DNA of 64,000 nt, taken from positions 62,001 to 126,000 of IMG/VR virus record IMGVR_UViG_3300035670_000030; one strand, 5' to 3'. A program made the position numbers and the translations under genes. Below, one piece after another: positions 1-8,400 of this stretch; positions within the stretch are counted from its first letter, which is position 1; each line of letters begins with the position of its first letter. Origin of the DNA: a virus. The notes below the pieces were generated by a model. The model saw only the letters and a program-made list of their open reading frames with translations. It did not search any database and was not told the DNA's origin.

Positions 1-389
1 TTTATCCATTCTTGAGATAACAAGTGAATTTCATTTTCAAAAATTTCAATAACTTTAAAATTATTCATTTCTAACCAAGAGTACTTTTGTAGGTCTCTTT
101 TAACACTATTTTTAAATCCCGTTTTTGTTCTATGAAAATGTTTGACAAACTTATCATGTTGCAACCCATGTGTTTCTACGGCAATTTTTTTTGTAAAATT
201 AATAAGATCACATCTCATTCTTGTTCCAAATACTGGAAACTCTTCCACTACCACATGGGTACCCCAGTATGTTTCAAAAAATTTTTTTACATTAAATTGA
301 ACTTTACTTTTGCAAGCTTTGTCCCAATCAACTAAAAATTTGTTAATATTTTTATTAACTTCTTTCCCAAAGATATTTTTAAATTTCAT
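1..389 (-). CDS. Vsr/DUF559-like endonuclease, partial (cut by window edge)
   Basis: The gene begins at ATG 389 and runs off the left edge, leaving 129 N-terminal residues. The visible part has the order expected of the DUF559/very-short-patch-repair branch of the restriction-endonuclease fold: GTRMRCDL, then a hydrophobic strand ending AVETHG with a following QH, then a basic SVKRDLQKY helix, then NNFKVIEIFENEI. In this family the Asp of CDL, the Glu of AVE and the downstream His/Gln surround the metal. The start overlaps the last 11 bases of the upstream glycosyltransferase gene. A DNA nicking or cleaving role is inferred from the motif pattern; the C-terminus cannot be seen. Confidence 0.6.
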   Translation of the reverse strand, partial: MKFKNIFGKEVNKNINKFLVDWDKACKSKVQFNVKKFFETYWGTHVVVEEFPVFGTRMRCDLINFTKKIAVETHGLQHDKFVKHFHRTKTGFKNSVKRDLQKYSWLEMNNFKVIEIFENEIHLLSQEWI

Positions 390-1218
390 TTAAACTTTCG
401 ATTGATTTAATTATAAATTGAACTACACCAATTTTGGAGGTAATATTTTTAAAATAAGTATCTACATATTGTTTTTTAGTTTCATATTCAGAAATTAAGT
501 GTTGTATTAAATCATCATTGATGTCATTCCATGAATTTATTGCATAAGCCAAAGGATTTTGCTTTTCAAAGAAAAGAGAATGATAGTCATTTTTAGGATA
601 TATAGCAATGTTTCTACAATATAGAGATTCAAAATATCTATAAGATGTTGTATGCAAACCTCCAGCTGGACATAGCATAATTTTTGAATTTATGGCTATA
701 TTTAAATAGTCTTCTGGTGCTAAATCCTGTTCAAAAGATTGAAGGTTGTTTCCAGTTGTAAAATGAAAATAATTATTTCCATTTAATTTTTTAATAGCAT
801 TTACAAATTCAAATCTTGAAGGATGTATGAAACCAGCAAAAAAACAATCATACTTACGCTCATTAAATGGAATGAAATCTAATCCCTTTTTTATTGTTTT
901 ATTAACAAACTTATTTAGCCCCAATGGAAAAGGTAAATATCTTTTATCGGGAGAATTAATTAAAAAATTACTAAAACATAATAAAAAATTATCTGTATTT
1001 AATTTCGTTCTAGCTTCGCTACCACTTAAAAAAATAATGTTATTTTGTGTTTCTGGTTGAAAGTCGGTCTTATTGGTGACATAAAAATTATATTTTGAAT
1101 GAGAAAAATAGTCGGCAACAAATTCCACTATCTCTAATAGATAATCCATCTCATCTGGAATGATTGATCCGCCTCCAAGATAATCAGCATAATAATTATA
1201 TAAATTTGTTAATTTCAT
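379..1218 (-). CDS. Exostosin-like (GT47-type) glycosyltransferase
   Basis: 279 residues. The C-terminal half has the exostosin-type block: SKIMLCPAGGLHTTSYRYFESLYCRN followed by a hydrophobic strand (roughly residues 180-210), where the conserved R-x-F-E lies in the nucleotide-sugar site. An internal KYDCFFAGF strand with a basic follow-up (about 120-135) also fits. These enzymes transfer a sugar from a nucleotide donor, in the cytoplasm in bacteria. It is the last gene but one of the glycan island and lies 2 bases after a methyltransferase gene. No signal peptide or membrane segment is seen. Substrate unknown. Confidence 0.6.
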   Translation of the reverse strand: MKLTNLYNYYADYLGGGSIIPDEMDYLLEIVEFVADYFSHSKYNFYVTNKTDFQPETQNNIIFLSGSEARTKLNTDNFLLCFSNFLINSPDKRYLPFPLGLNKFVNKTIKKGLDFIPFNERKYDCFFAGFIHPSRFEFVNAIKKLNGNNYFHFTTGNNLQSFEQDLAPEDYLNIAINSKIMLCPAGGLHTTSYRYFESLYCRNIAIYPKNDYHSLFFEKQNPLAYAINSWNDINDDLIQHLISEYETKKQYVDTYFKNITSKIGVVQFIIKSIESLNEI

Positions 1219-1220
1219 TT

Positions 1221-1751
1221 TTATTTATAGAAAATTACGCTATTATATTCATTCTTGATCTTATCTCTTAAATCTATAATATTAAAATCTGAAAATTCTT
1301 GTTTTAATACTTCAAAAGCTTTTGAATATACATCTTCTAAGATTATAAGAGAATCTGAATCCTTTAACAATAACGGATAATTTTTTAAAAAAAATTGTTG
1401 GGTTTCTAAGGTGTGCGGTCCATCATCAATAATTATATCAAATTTTCCAAAAGCTTCTTGAACTTTATTAATAAATTCTAAAGAATATGCATTTCCAAAA
1501 ATAATCTTGACTCTTTCTCCGAAAGAGTGCTCAATAATATTTTGAATATCGATACCAAAAATTTCAGCATTTGGAAAATATTCTTCCCATAACTTAAGTG
1601 AATGCCCTTGTAAAATACCTATTTCTAATATTTTGATTTTTTTATCTTTGAAAGGTTTAAATTTTTCATTATAAAAATTTGAAATATAAGTATGTGTTCT
1701 CTCTTTATCAGAGTCATTTTTTGTTTTCCTATATAATTCTATTAAATCCAT
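1221..1751 (-). CDS. Class I SAM-dependent methyltransferase (Methyltransf_24-like)
   Basis: 176 residues. Motif I is ILEIGILQGHSLKLW (about residues 41-55), followed by an acidic strand FGIDIQ and by FDIIIDDGPHTLETQ (about 103-117). The IDDG-H signature is typical of the CmcI/Methyltransf_24 group that acts on sugars and secondary metabolites. It sits among glycosyltransferases, 5 bases after the FkbM-type gene, so methylation of a glycan is the simplest role. That is inference from context; a small-molecule substrate cannot be excluded. Confidence 0.75.
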   Translation of the reverse strand: MDLIELYRKTKNDSDKERTHTYISNFYNEKFKPFKDKKIKILEIGILQGHSLKLWEEYFPNAEIFGIDIQNIIEHSFGERVKIIFGNAYSLEFINKVQEAFGKFDIIIDDGPHTLETQQFFLKNYPLLLKDSDSLIILEDVYSKAFEVLKQEFSDFNIIDLRDKIKNEYNSVIFYK

Positions 1752-1756
1752 ATATT

Positions 1757-2323
1757 TTATTTTATTGCGATTTTATTGAACGGCAGGGAATTATATATTT
1801 TATATCCGTGAGATTCTAATTTTCTTTCCAATGCTTCTCCAATTGGTCCAAAATTATGAGTTCCGTCTGAATGAATATATTCATATTCTATAAAAGAAAT
1901 ATTAAATCTATTTAAATCCAAAGAATTTAAAATTTTACAATCTAATCCTTCAGTATCAATATACAATCTATCAAGATTAAATATCTGGTGTTTTTCTAAA
2001 AATTTATCTAACTTTATGGCGAGTATTTTTTTTGATATCATTTCTGTTTGAAAAAGTTTAGAATGATTTTTATTGATAGAAGATGTCTGTCCTTCTTGTA
2101 TATTTTTTGGGTAGAAAAATTCTACTTCATTGATATCATCATCGACAATTGCCATTTCATAAAATTTAACAAAATCTAACTTAGAATAAAGCTGTTTAGC
2201 CATAATTAAGGCTTCAGATAAAGGTTCTATTAAATAAAGTTCGGTAATTTTATCTTTATTTGATGATACATATTCATAAACATGATCATTGCCATCGTAA
2301 CATCCAATTTGTAATATTTTCAT
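1757..2323 (-). CDS. FkbM-family methyltransferase
   Basis: 188 residues, slightly short for the family. It shows ILQIGCYDGND (residues 3-13), LIEPL (31-35), the LDKFLEKH segment and then LYIDTEGLDCKIL (120-132), which is the FkbM signature, followed by SFIEYEYIH. FkbM enzymes O-methylate sugars or polyketides using S-adenosylmethionine. The 3-prime neighbour is another methyltransferase; the 5-prime neighbour is a GT32 gene that it overlaps by 4 bases (ATGA type). Probable role: methyl decoration of a phage-encoded glycan. Confidence 0.8.
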   Translation of the reverse strand: MKILQIGCYDGNDHVYEYVSSNKDKITELYLIEPLSEALIMAKQLYSKLDFVKFYEMAIVDDDINEVEFFYPKNIQEGQTSSINKNHSKLFQTEMISKKILAIKLDKFLEKHQIFNLDRLYIDTEGLDCKILNSLDLNRFNISFIEYEYIHSDGTHNFGPIGEALERKLESHGYKIYNSLPFNKIAIK

Positions 2324-3024
2324 AAAATTACAGATTTAATTGTTTGCTCTTCCATCCATGGTTTTTTGTTTTTGTAAAGTAAATAATAATATTGATGTTT
2401 AAATATAAATCCAGGATTATTAAAATCCATACCAATAAATCTCGCATAGTCTTGTGAATTTTGGTCTAGTTTAGAATTAATCATATCATCATTCGTATCA
2501 TATAATAAATTAAAACCTAAATAACTATACATTTTCTCAATGGCTTCTGACATCACAGGTGGGCCTGTAATATAATTTAATCTTTTTTCTGTATTATCTT
2601 GAATTTTTTTAATAACGTTTTCAATTGTATTTTTTAATATTGGATGTTCTTTAGTTATCATTAAACACCATTGAACAAATGAACCATGTGTCCCCTCTCT
2701 AGTTATAATTGCCTTATCTTCGGTGGTTAAAAAACTGTCGATATTAATATTAATATGAGAATCTATATCTAAATAAATACCTCCATATTTATATAAAACT
2801 AAATATCTCCAAAAATCAGCTTTAGCAGCTCCTATTTGTAACTTACAATAGGCTTCAAAAATTTCATTATTATAATAGGTTTTTATAAAATCAAGAATAT
2901 CTTCATCTGTATAAAAATGATATTGATATTCAGGATTAATGTCTAGCATTAGCTTAATAAGATAAATTACTTCTTCTGGTAATTTATTATTAATGAATGT
3001 TTGAAATATATTTTTTTCAATCAT
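2320..3024 (-). CDS. GT32/OCH1-like glycosyltransferase with DxD motif
   Basis: 234 residues. IEKNIFQTF at the start, HFYTDEDI near 36-43, then AAKADFWRYLVLYKYGGIYLDID (66-88) with the DxD metal/nucleotide-sugar site at D86 and D88. This is the Gly_transf_sug (capsular polysaccharide/OCH1, GT32) signature. The later GPPVMSEAIEK segment also fits. It would transfer a hexose from a nucleotide sugar to an unknown acceptor. Tightly packed with neighbours (4-base overlap downstream, 2-base gap upstream), so co-transcribed with the glycan island. Confidence 0.8.
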   Translation of the reverse strand: MIEKNIFQTFINNKLPEEVIYLIKLMLDINPEYQYHFYTDEDILDFIKTYYNNEIFEAYCKLQIGAAKADFWRYLVLYKYGGIYLDIDSHININIDSFLTTEDKAIITREGTHGSFVQWCLMITKEHPILKNTIENVIKKIQDNTEKRLNYITGPPVMSEAIEKMYSYLGFNLLYDTNDDMINSKLDQNSQDYARFIGMDFNNPGFIFKHQYYYLLYKNKKPWMEEQTIKSVIL

Positions 3025-3026
3025 AC

Positions 3027-3545
3027 TTATTTTTTAGTACCATAAATCATTAGATTTAAATTATGAGATCTCGGATTATGAATTAAAGCTTGGTCAATTT
3101 GATCATATTCAATATTATCTACTTTTATATTATTGAGTTGAAGAATTTGCGTTAATATAGAGGAATTATATGCACATTTATGAAAATCTTCGCATTTGGA
3201 TTCTTGGTTAATCCAACTTAATCCTGCAAAAATCATATGATTTAAATCTTCAATTGACCATATTCCTTTAATATATGCTTCTAATTGTTTATCGATATTA
3301 ATTGTTTGTATAAAAATTTTACCACCACTTTTTAAAACTCTGGACCATTCTCTTATAGCGTTTTTACCATCAATTAATGGCATATGTTCTAGCACATCTT
3401 TAGCATATATCTCATCTACAGATTCATCTTGTAAAAAAGATAGGTCACGAACATCTGATTTTTTTACTAATGGATGGTCATATAAATCTACATTAATATA
3501 ACCATCTTTAATATCTTGGGCACATCCTAAATTTAATTTTATCAT
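3027..3545 (-). CDS. Class I SAM-dependent methyltransferase (Methyltransf_11-like)
   Basis: 172 residues. LNLGCAQDIKDGYINVD (4-20) is motif I with the following acidic residue, DEIYAKDVLEHM (44-55) is the motif-II/III region, and VLKSGGKIFIQT is the post-motif III strand. LNLGC...G.INVD is common in methyltransferases encoded within polysaccharide clusters. Overlaps the GT4 gene by 4 bases and belongs to the same run. Substrate unknown; a sugar is likeliest from the neighbours. Confidence 0.75.
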   Translation of the reverse strand: MIKLNLGCAQDIKDGYINVDLYDHPLVKKSDVRDLSFLQDESVDEIYAKDVLEHMPLIDGKNAIREWSRVLKSGGKIFIQTINIDKQLEAYIKGIWSIEDLNHMIFAGLSWINQESKCEDFHKCAYNSSILTQILQLNNIKVDNIEYDQIDQALIHNPRSHNLNLMIYGTKK

Positions 3546-4546
3546 AAAACACTTTCTTTTAACATGGTTGATATTTCATTTTTAACATGAAATTTTTTGG
3601 ACATATTAAAAATAATATTAGAGTCAAATTTATATTCTAAATTTATATTAAGATTATTCAAATCTAATTTAAATCCATTAATTCCATTTTCAATTAATTC
3701 ATTTATTGAACCATAATTAGATCCATACACTGGAGTTCCTTTTGAATAACTTTCTAAAACTGTTCTACCCAATGCTTCTGGTAATCGTGTCGGCATAAAA
3801 AATCCACGCGCCTTTTGAAAAACATGCTTATGATTTTGACCTCTTTTTAAAGGACCTTTAAATTCAAAATTTGATATATTTAAATTATATAAATAATTTG
3901 CTAATTGATCATTGCCAGAACCATATGCTATAAATTTATGATTTTTATTACGTATTGCTGTTTCTATAAAAATATCTAAGCCTTTACTTTCTAAACCCCA
4001 CTGTAAGCCAGCACACCATAAAAAATAATCTTCTTTATTAACCTCTAGATCAAATTCTTTATCTTCTAAGCCTGTATAACAAAAAAAACTTTTTTCTTTT
4101 TCCCAGTCTTCTTTTACCCAATTATGAAATTGAAATTGTGAAATAAATCTATATTTTACGTTATCATAATTTTTCATCCAGCCGTACTGTTTATTACAGC
4201 TATCTTGAAATGTGCATATAATAGGTTTTTTAAATTGCAATAATGGCTCAATACTCCAATGGCTTTGAGTCCATATAACATCAAAATCTAAATTTTTTAA
4301 AATTTTAGCGACAGAATAGGCATAGAATGAGCTATTTCTTTTTGAAATTGATGTGGGTTCTTCTTCTGTTTCATAAACTTCAAATGGGTATTCTTTTGTA
4401 TTGACCCTTTTAGGACATACAACAAAAAAATTTTGTTTTTCATTATAAAGACCAGCTGCTAAATTTTCTACGCATGTTTCGATTCCACCATAGCCATCTA
4501 ATGGAAATTGTTGTAAATAATCATTTCCAATAACGGCAATTTTCAT
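3542..4546 (-). CDS. Glycosyltransferase family 4-like (GT-B)
   Basis: 334 residues. N-terminal GT4 donor-fold start: IAVIGNDYLQQ then GYGGIETCVENLAAGL (18-33). The C-terminal Rossmann half shows FFMPTRLPEALGRTVLESYSKGTPVYG followed by INELIENGINGFKLD, the classic GT4 block with the E-x7-E-type glutamates near the nucleotide-sugar pocket. It would be a retaining transferase. Overlaps both neighbours by 4 bases. Confidence 0.85.
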   Translation of the reverse strand: MKIAVIGNDYLQQFPLDGYGGIETCVENLAAGLYNEKQNFFVVCPKRVNTKEYPFEVYETEEEPTSISKRNSSFYAYSVAKILKNLDFDVIWTQSHWSIEPLLQFKKPIICTFQDSCNKQYGWMKNYDNVKYRFISQFQFHNWVKEDWEKEKSFFCYTGLEDKEFDLEVNKEDYFLWCAGLQWGLESKGLDIFIETAIRNKNHKFIAYGSGNDQLANYLYNLNISNFEFKGPLKRGQNHKHVFQKARGFFMPTRLPEALGRTVLESYSKGTPVYGSNYGSINELIENGINGFKLDLNNLNINLEYKFDSNIIFNMSKKFHVKNEISTMLKESVL

Positions 4547-5313
4547 ATACTCAGATTGTGTTCTTGATAATTTTCTTGAAAATCTTCTATAGATTTGTGA
4601 ACTTTATGTTTTGGGTCTTCCCCTCCAGATTCTACTTTCCAATGTTTTTCCCAGAAATTTTTATTTCTTAATATCCTGTTACTCAAATTCATATATCCAG
4701 TATGAATTACAAATGGATAATTTTTTGTTCTTAATGACTCTATATCAGAAGGCGTTTGAATAGAATAAACTAGATTACCATTTTCGTCGATTAATTCGCA
4801 TGTATCGCTTTTAGATGTATCTATAGTACCATCCAATTTTTTAGCAAAATTTACGGCACCACGGTACAATCCTTTTTTATGCATATACCATTTTGGAGTA
4901 ATTGAAAAATAATGATGGTTATCTTTATAAAGATTCACTGATGGAATCATTACAGATTTTGATGGAGAATATATTAATTGATTGCCAATATTTTCCCAAA
5001 TATGTCTTTGCCATAATGGTATATATTCATCCATATCAAGACCTATCTTTATGTCTTGTTTTGTGGCTTGTAAAGCTGCATTTTTTATTTTCCCATCAAG
5101 TAATGGATCATCATAACTAAAATTTGTTTCTAAAATATATACATTATCACAATTTTCAATTATAAAATCACGAACTTCATTTACAGAGTCATCTTCGCTT
5201 GTATTTATTGCAATAACAACTTCATCCGCAAATTGAGAAAAATTCTGGATATGGAATCTATAATTAAATTTGTTCTTAATTAAATTAAATGCAGATGTAT
5301 AAATTGAAAACAT
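4543..5313 (-). CDS. Glycosyltransferase family 2-like (GT-A)
   Basis: 256 residues. Starts FSIYTSAFNLIKNKF and then has FADEVVIAINTSEDDSVNEV (28-47), the N-terminal GT-A strand/loop, and IKIGLDMDEYIP (about 88-99) with a D-x-D-E in the place of the GT2 metal-binding DxD. The C-terminal half (FVIHTGYMNLSNRILRNKNFWEKHW) resembles the trailing region of polysaccharide GT2 enzymes. Its ATG shares a base with the stop of the recombinase gene, so translation is probably coupled to it. No membrane segment. Confidence 0.7.
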   Translation of the reverse strand: MFSIYTSAFNLIKNKFNYRFHIQNFSQFADEVVIAINTSEDDSVNEVRDFIIENCDNVYILETNFSYDDPLLDGKIKNAALQATKQDIKIGLDMDEYIPLWQRHIWENIGNQLIYSPSKSVMIPSVNLYKDNHHYFSITPKWYMHKKGLYRGAVNFAKKLDGTIDTSKSDTCELIDENGNLVYSIQTPSDIESLRTKNYPFVIHTGYMNLSNRILRNKNFWEKHWKVESGGEDPKHKVHKSIEDFQENYQEHNLSI

Positions 5314-6407
5314 TATTTAGCTAAAATTGTTTTAAATTTTGTAAAAAGATATTTACATATATCTTGATTATTTTCTAGAAATGTTCTTAATTGATCCATG
5401 CCTTGAATTTTTTCAGGAAAATCTTTATCAATATCTTCTTTAATATCTTTGATTAAACCACTATCAAAAGCAATCCATGCACCACTTTTTTTAGCGAACC
5501 CCCACTGAATAAGCATATCTGCGACTTCATATTCAGTCCAAACACTTTTGCCATCAATTCGACCATGGCGAATTGGATATGTAACTTCTACACCATCTTT
5601 TTCATTAGTAGTTTTACGAAGAAGAATTTTTGACCAATGTCCAATAATTTTATCTCCCTCCATGATTTGGTCAGATTTATATCTTGGCTGAAATTCAAAA
5701 ATCCAATCCGCATAGTGTTGTAAAGCATTTCCTCCAGAACTATTAGTAAGTTTAGGATCAGTTTTTGCATATGGATTAATTTGAACATTAGAACGAACTT
5801 GGGATATAAGTCCACAAATATGTCCAAATGTAGAAAGTGGCAACATAATCCTACGAAGAAAATTCGACGTAAGAACTGCTCCAGCAGCAACTTTAGCACT
5901 ATCCTCAAAACCCTTGCTTAAATCATTTTTCGAAATAAGCGCATCCATACTATCAATGAGAAAATAATAACGAGTATTTTCTGGGTTATTTTTGATAAGC
6001 TCTAATATAAGTGTAGCAATATTTTCATAAATATTAGAACGAAGTACAAAACATGTTCCAGCTTCCCATTTTTCTGGATCATCTACAAAGTTGACTCCAG
6101 ATATTTTTTTAACATTAGAATTAAGGCGTCCTTCGGCTTTAACTAAAAAGCCTTTCGAGTTAGGAACTGTCTTAAGAAAATTGTTCATGATAAGTAGTGC
6201 GGAACTTGTTTTTCCGCCACCACTTACTCCGGTAAAACGAACAATTGCCGGAACTTCGAGTGCACCACCAAGTTCTGAATCTAAAAGAAGAGAGCCAGTA
6301 GATACTTGGAAAATCTGCTCATCTTCGAAATTATAATGTGAATCTTTATTATCTTTAAGATGTGAAGATAATATACTTTTGCCTGTTAAAGTGTTTTCTT
6401 TTGCCAT
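5313..6407 (-). CDS. recA: RecA/UvsX-type recombinase
   Basis: 364 residues. Walker A GVSGGGKT at 60-67 (K66), the catalytic-Glu strand LVKAEG (E92, equivalent to the FIDAE segment of RecA), Walker B YYFLIDSMDAL (147-157), the L1 region ISQVRSNVQINP (201-212) and the L2 segment SSGGNALQHYAD (223-234). GGNAL..YA is a hallmark of RecA proteins. It should form ATP-dependent filaments on single-stranded DNA for strand exchange and recombination-dependent replication. Sits between a small unknown gene and the glycan genes. Length and lack of a RecA-type C-terminal domain fit a phage recombinase. Confidence 0.92.
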   Translation of the reverse strand: MAKENTLTGKSILSSHLKDNKDSHYNFEDEQIFQVSTGSLLLDSELGGALEVPAIVRFTGVSGGGKTSSALLIMNNFLKTVPNSKGFLVKAEGRLNSNVKKISGVNFVDDPEKWEAGTCFVLRSNIYENIATLILELIKNNPENTRYYFLIDSMDALISKNDLSKGFEDSAKVAAGAVLTSNFLRRIMLPLSTFGHICGLISQVRSNVQINPYAKTDPKLTNSSGGNALQHYADWIFEFQPRYKSDQIMEGDKIIGHWSKILLRKTTNEKDGVEVTYPIRHGRIDGKSVWTEYEVADMLIQWGFAKKSGAWIAFDSGLIKDIKEDIDKDFPEKIQGMDQLRTFLENNQDICKYLFTKFKTILAK

Positions 6408-6748
6408 AAGTTTAGAAATTCTCTTAAATTAAGAGCTTTATCTAAATCATATGCTTTTTTGTTTTCAAAAGCAATATTATTATTTTCTATTTGAAACTTT
6501 TTTACTTCTGGCAAATTTAAGTTAAATTTTTTATATTCTGTATTGAGAAATTTACGACCATCATCAGATAAAAACCAACATAAACTATTTAATTTAAAAT
6601 TTAATTCTAAAGTATTCCAAAAATCTTCATTTGGAAAAATTTTGAATAAACTTTTGACCATTTTCATTTCTTTTGGCCAAATAATATTCGAGGTATCTTT
6701 TAAAAATTTTTTTACAAAATTTTTTTTATTTAGATTGGTAGACTTCAC
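6386..6748 (-). CDS. Unknown small protein upstream of the recombinase
   Basis: I do not recognise the family. The conserved-looking core is IIWPKEMKMVKSLFKIFP..DFW followed by LNSLCWFLSDDGRKFL, a compact helical, aromatic-rich protein. The start is uncertain: I chose GTG at 6748 (120 residues, 23-base overlap with the upstream gene); TTG at 6778 and ATG at 6667 are alternatives. The 3-prime end overlaps the recombinase start by 22 bases, so the two are probably translationally coupled. A recombination accessory role is possible from position only. Confidence 0.5.
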   Translation of the reverse strand: MKSTNLNKKNFVKKFLKDTSNIIWPKEMKMVKSLFKIFPNEDFWNTLELNFKLNSLCWFLSDDGRKFLNTEYKKFNLNLPEVKKFQIENNNIAFENKKAYDLDKALNLREFLNLWQKKTL

Positions 6749-6929
6749 AATTTGCACAAATCTCTTCGGACACTTCAAAAATTTGACGTTCGTTACAATA
6801 AAATGCTGTTAATTGATAATCCCCGCCTCTACAAGAACACCTTTTTATAGTTTTTGTTATAGGTTCTTCTGATCTAAATTTACATGTATTAAATTTAGAA
6901 GGGGTTGGGGCTAATGGCTCTATGTTCAT
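6726..6929 (-). CDS. Small Cys-rich (zinc-binding?) protein
   Basis: 67 residues from ATG 6929. Six cysteines: C16, C31 and C33 (CSC), C45, and C58-x2-C61. The C-terminal CANC is a zinc-knuckle half-site, and the pattern suggests one structural zinc. A longer version from GTG 6944 would have to read through a TATAAT box, so the ATG is preferred. No catalytic motif. It leads the group zinc protein - unknown - recombinase. Confidence 0.6.
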   Translation of the reverse strand: MNIEPLAPTPSKFNTCKFRSEEPITKTIKRCSCRGGDYQLTAFYCNERQIFEVSEEICANCEVYQSK

Positions 6930-6935
6930 AATAAT

Positions 6936-6944
6936 ATTATACAC
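6936..6944 (-). promoter_or_regulatory. Candidate -10 box (GTG-TATAAT) 6 bases before ATG 6929
   Basis: On the minus strand a perfect TATAAT (6941 to 6936) is preceded directly by GTG and followed by 6 bases and the ATG. No good -35 is visible 17 bases upstream. If used, the mRNA would be nearly leaderless. Could equally be an AT-rich initiation region. Confidence 0.35.
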
Positions 6945-6950
6945 TATAAA

Positions 6951-7982
6951 TTAAATATTTTTCATATCAAAGCTTATCATTTCTTGAATTAGGCTGTCAA
7001 ATGAAATTTCTGGAAACCATCCCAATTTTTTTCTAGCTTTATCTGATTTTCCTAATAAAAGATCTACTTCAGCTGGCCTATAAAATAAAGGATTAATTTG
7101 TACTAAAATTCTATCTTTATAAATAAATTTTTCATTTATACCCTCTCCAGTCCAAAAACCTTGTATATCAATAAATTTAAAAGTTTTATCAATAAATTCT
7201 TTTACAGTATGTGTCTCGCCAGAAGATAAAATATATTCTATAGGTTTATCTTGATTTAACATCATCCATATTCCACGCACAAAATCTTTCGCATGACTCC
7301 AATCCCGTTTTGCATAAATATTACCTAATTCTAGTGGTTTAAATTCTTCATTATAATTTAATGCTTTATTTATTTTTGCGATCTCTTTGGTAATTTTTTT
7401 TGTGACGAATTCTTCTCCACGTCTAGGGCTTTCATGGTTGTATAATAAACCCTGAATTGCAAATAAATTATAACTTTCTCTATATACTTTTACTATATGT
7501 CTCGCGGCAGCTTTTGCGGCACCATATGGACTTCTAGGTTTTAATGGATGATTTTCGTCTTGAGGACTATAATCTACATCGCCTAACTCTTCTGAAGATC
7601 CAGCATTATAAAATCTACAATTAGGAACATGTTTTCTAATTGCTTCTAAACATCTAATTACACCCATTGAGCCAACATCAAAAGTTTGTTCTGGAATTTG
7701 CCACGAAGCGCCAACAAAACTTTGAGCAGCTAAGTTAATAAAATAATCTGGACCTATTTCTCTAACAATATTATCGATAGATTGAGAATCAGTAAGATCT
7801 CCAGTCACTAATTTAAATTTAGGGTTATTTAACAAATGCTTAATATTATGATGATTGTTAGTAGAGGCTCTTCTTACCATGCCATAAACTTCATGACCAG
7901 TATTATCTAATAAATAATCGGCCATGTAACTGCCATCCTGACCAGTTACCCCTGTTATTAAAATTTTTTTAGGCGTATTCAT
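6951..7982 (-). CDS. gmd: GDP-mannose 4,6-dehydratase
   Basis: Converts GDP-D-mannose to GDP-4-keto-6-deoxy-D-mannose, the branch point to GDP-fucose, GDP-rhamnose and perosamine. ATG 7982 gives 343 residues beginning MNTPKKILITG, the usual family length; ATGs at 7988 and 7997 lie upstream in frame. The NAD(P) motif is TGVTGQDGSY near the N-terminus, with MVRRAST after it, NLAAQSFV and GSMGVIRCLEAI in the middle, AGSSEELGD with the Ser/Glu of the active site, and SPYGAAKAAA with the catalytic Tyr-x3-Lys. The arrangement matches the T/S-x-E...Y-x3-K tetrad. It overlaps the upstream gene by 14 bases. No fucose synthase or GDP-rhamnose reductase is in the window, so the host or another phage gene would finish the sugar. 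Confidence 0.95.
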   Translation of the reverse strand: MNTPKKILITGVTGQDGSYMADYLLDNTGHEVYGMVRRASTNNHHNIKHLLNNPKFKLVTGDLTDSQSIDNIVREIGPDYFINLAAQSFVGASWQIPEQTFDVGSMGVIRCLEAIRKHVPNCRFYNAGSSEELGDVDYSPQDENHPLKPRSPYGAAKAAARHIVKVYRESYNLFAIQGLLYNHESPRRGEEFVTKKITKEIAKINKALNYNEEFKPLELGNIYAKRDWSHAKDFVRGIWMMLNQDKPIEYILSSGETHTVKEFIDKTFKFIDIQGFWTGEGINEKFIYKDRILVQINPLFYRPAEVDLLLGKSDKARKKLGWFPEISFDSLIQEMISFDMKNI

Positions 7983-8400
7983 CGTCATCTTCTTCATTGT
8001 TTGGTGGATTATAATTTTCTTTATTATCTAAGGTTTTAAGAAAAAATTGTTCTATTTGATTTAATATATTGTTATATTTTTCTTGATATATTTCTGTACT
8101 TTCTGTAATTTCATCACTATTTTGAAGTGCTGAGTAAAATATATTTTTTGGTGAATTTAATATCTCATTAATAATTTTTAAATCGGCACCAGCTATGTTT
8201 TTATGTGCAAATTTTTTCCAAGTTTTAATAAATTCTTTATGAACATATTTTTCTTGAAATTCATTTTCTTGATTTATATAGTTTGCTATATAATTAAAAC
8301 AAAAAAATAGCATTGACCATTGAAGATTCTGCATAAATTTTGTTTCCAATGTTTGATCCATTGAATCACGCAAATTTTTATGCAAATCTTTATCTTTCAT
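7969..8400 (-). CDS. Unknown protein with acidic C-terminal tail
   Basis: 143 residues, no recognised domain. Mostly helical with an aromatic stretch WSMLFFCFNYIANYI (about 28-42), too polar around it to be a convincing membrane segment, and a NEEDDDEYA acidic end. Its ATG overlaps the stop of the reductase gene (TAATG) and its end overlaps gmd, so it is co-translated with both. Function not inferred. Confidence 0.55.
   Translation of the reverse strand: MKDKDLHKNLRDSMDQTLETKFMQNLQWSMLFFCFNYIANYINQENEFQEKYVHKEFIKTWKKFAHKNIAGADLKIINEILNSPKNIFYSALQNSDEITESTEIYQEKYNNILNQIEQFFLKTLDNKENYNPPNNEEDDDEYA

Noticed and set aside
827-1060. Plus-strand open frame inside the exostosin-like gene
   Set aside because: Fully antisense to a gene with clear motifs, Lys/Leu-rich shadow product, no ribosome site.
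6936-6944. GTG at 6944 as the start of the Cys-rich protein
   Set aside because: It would place a perfect TATAAT inside the coding sequence; ATG 6929 is better supported.
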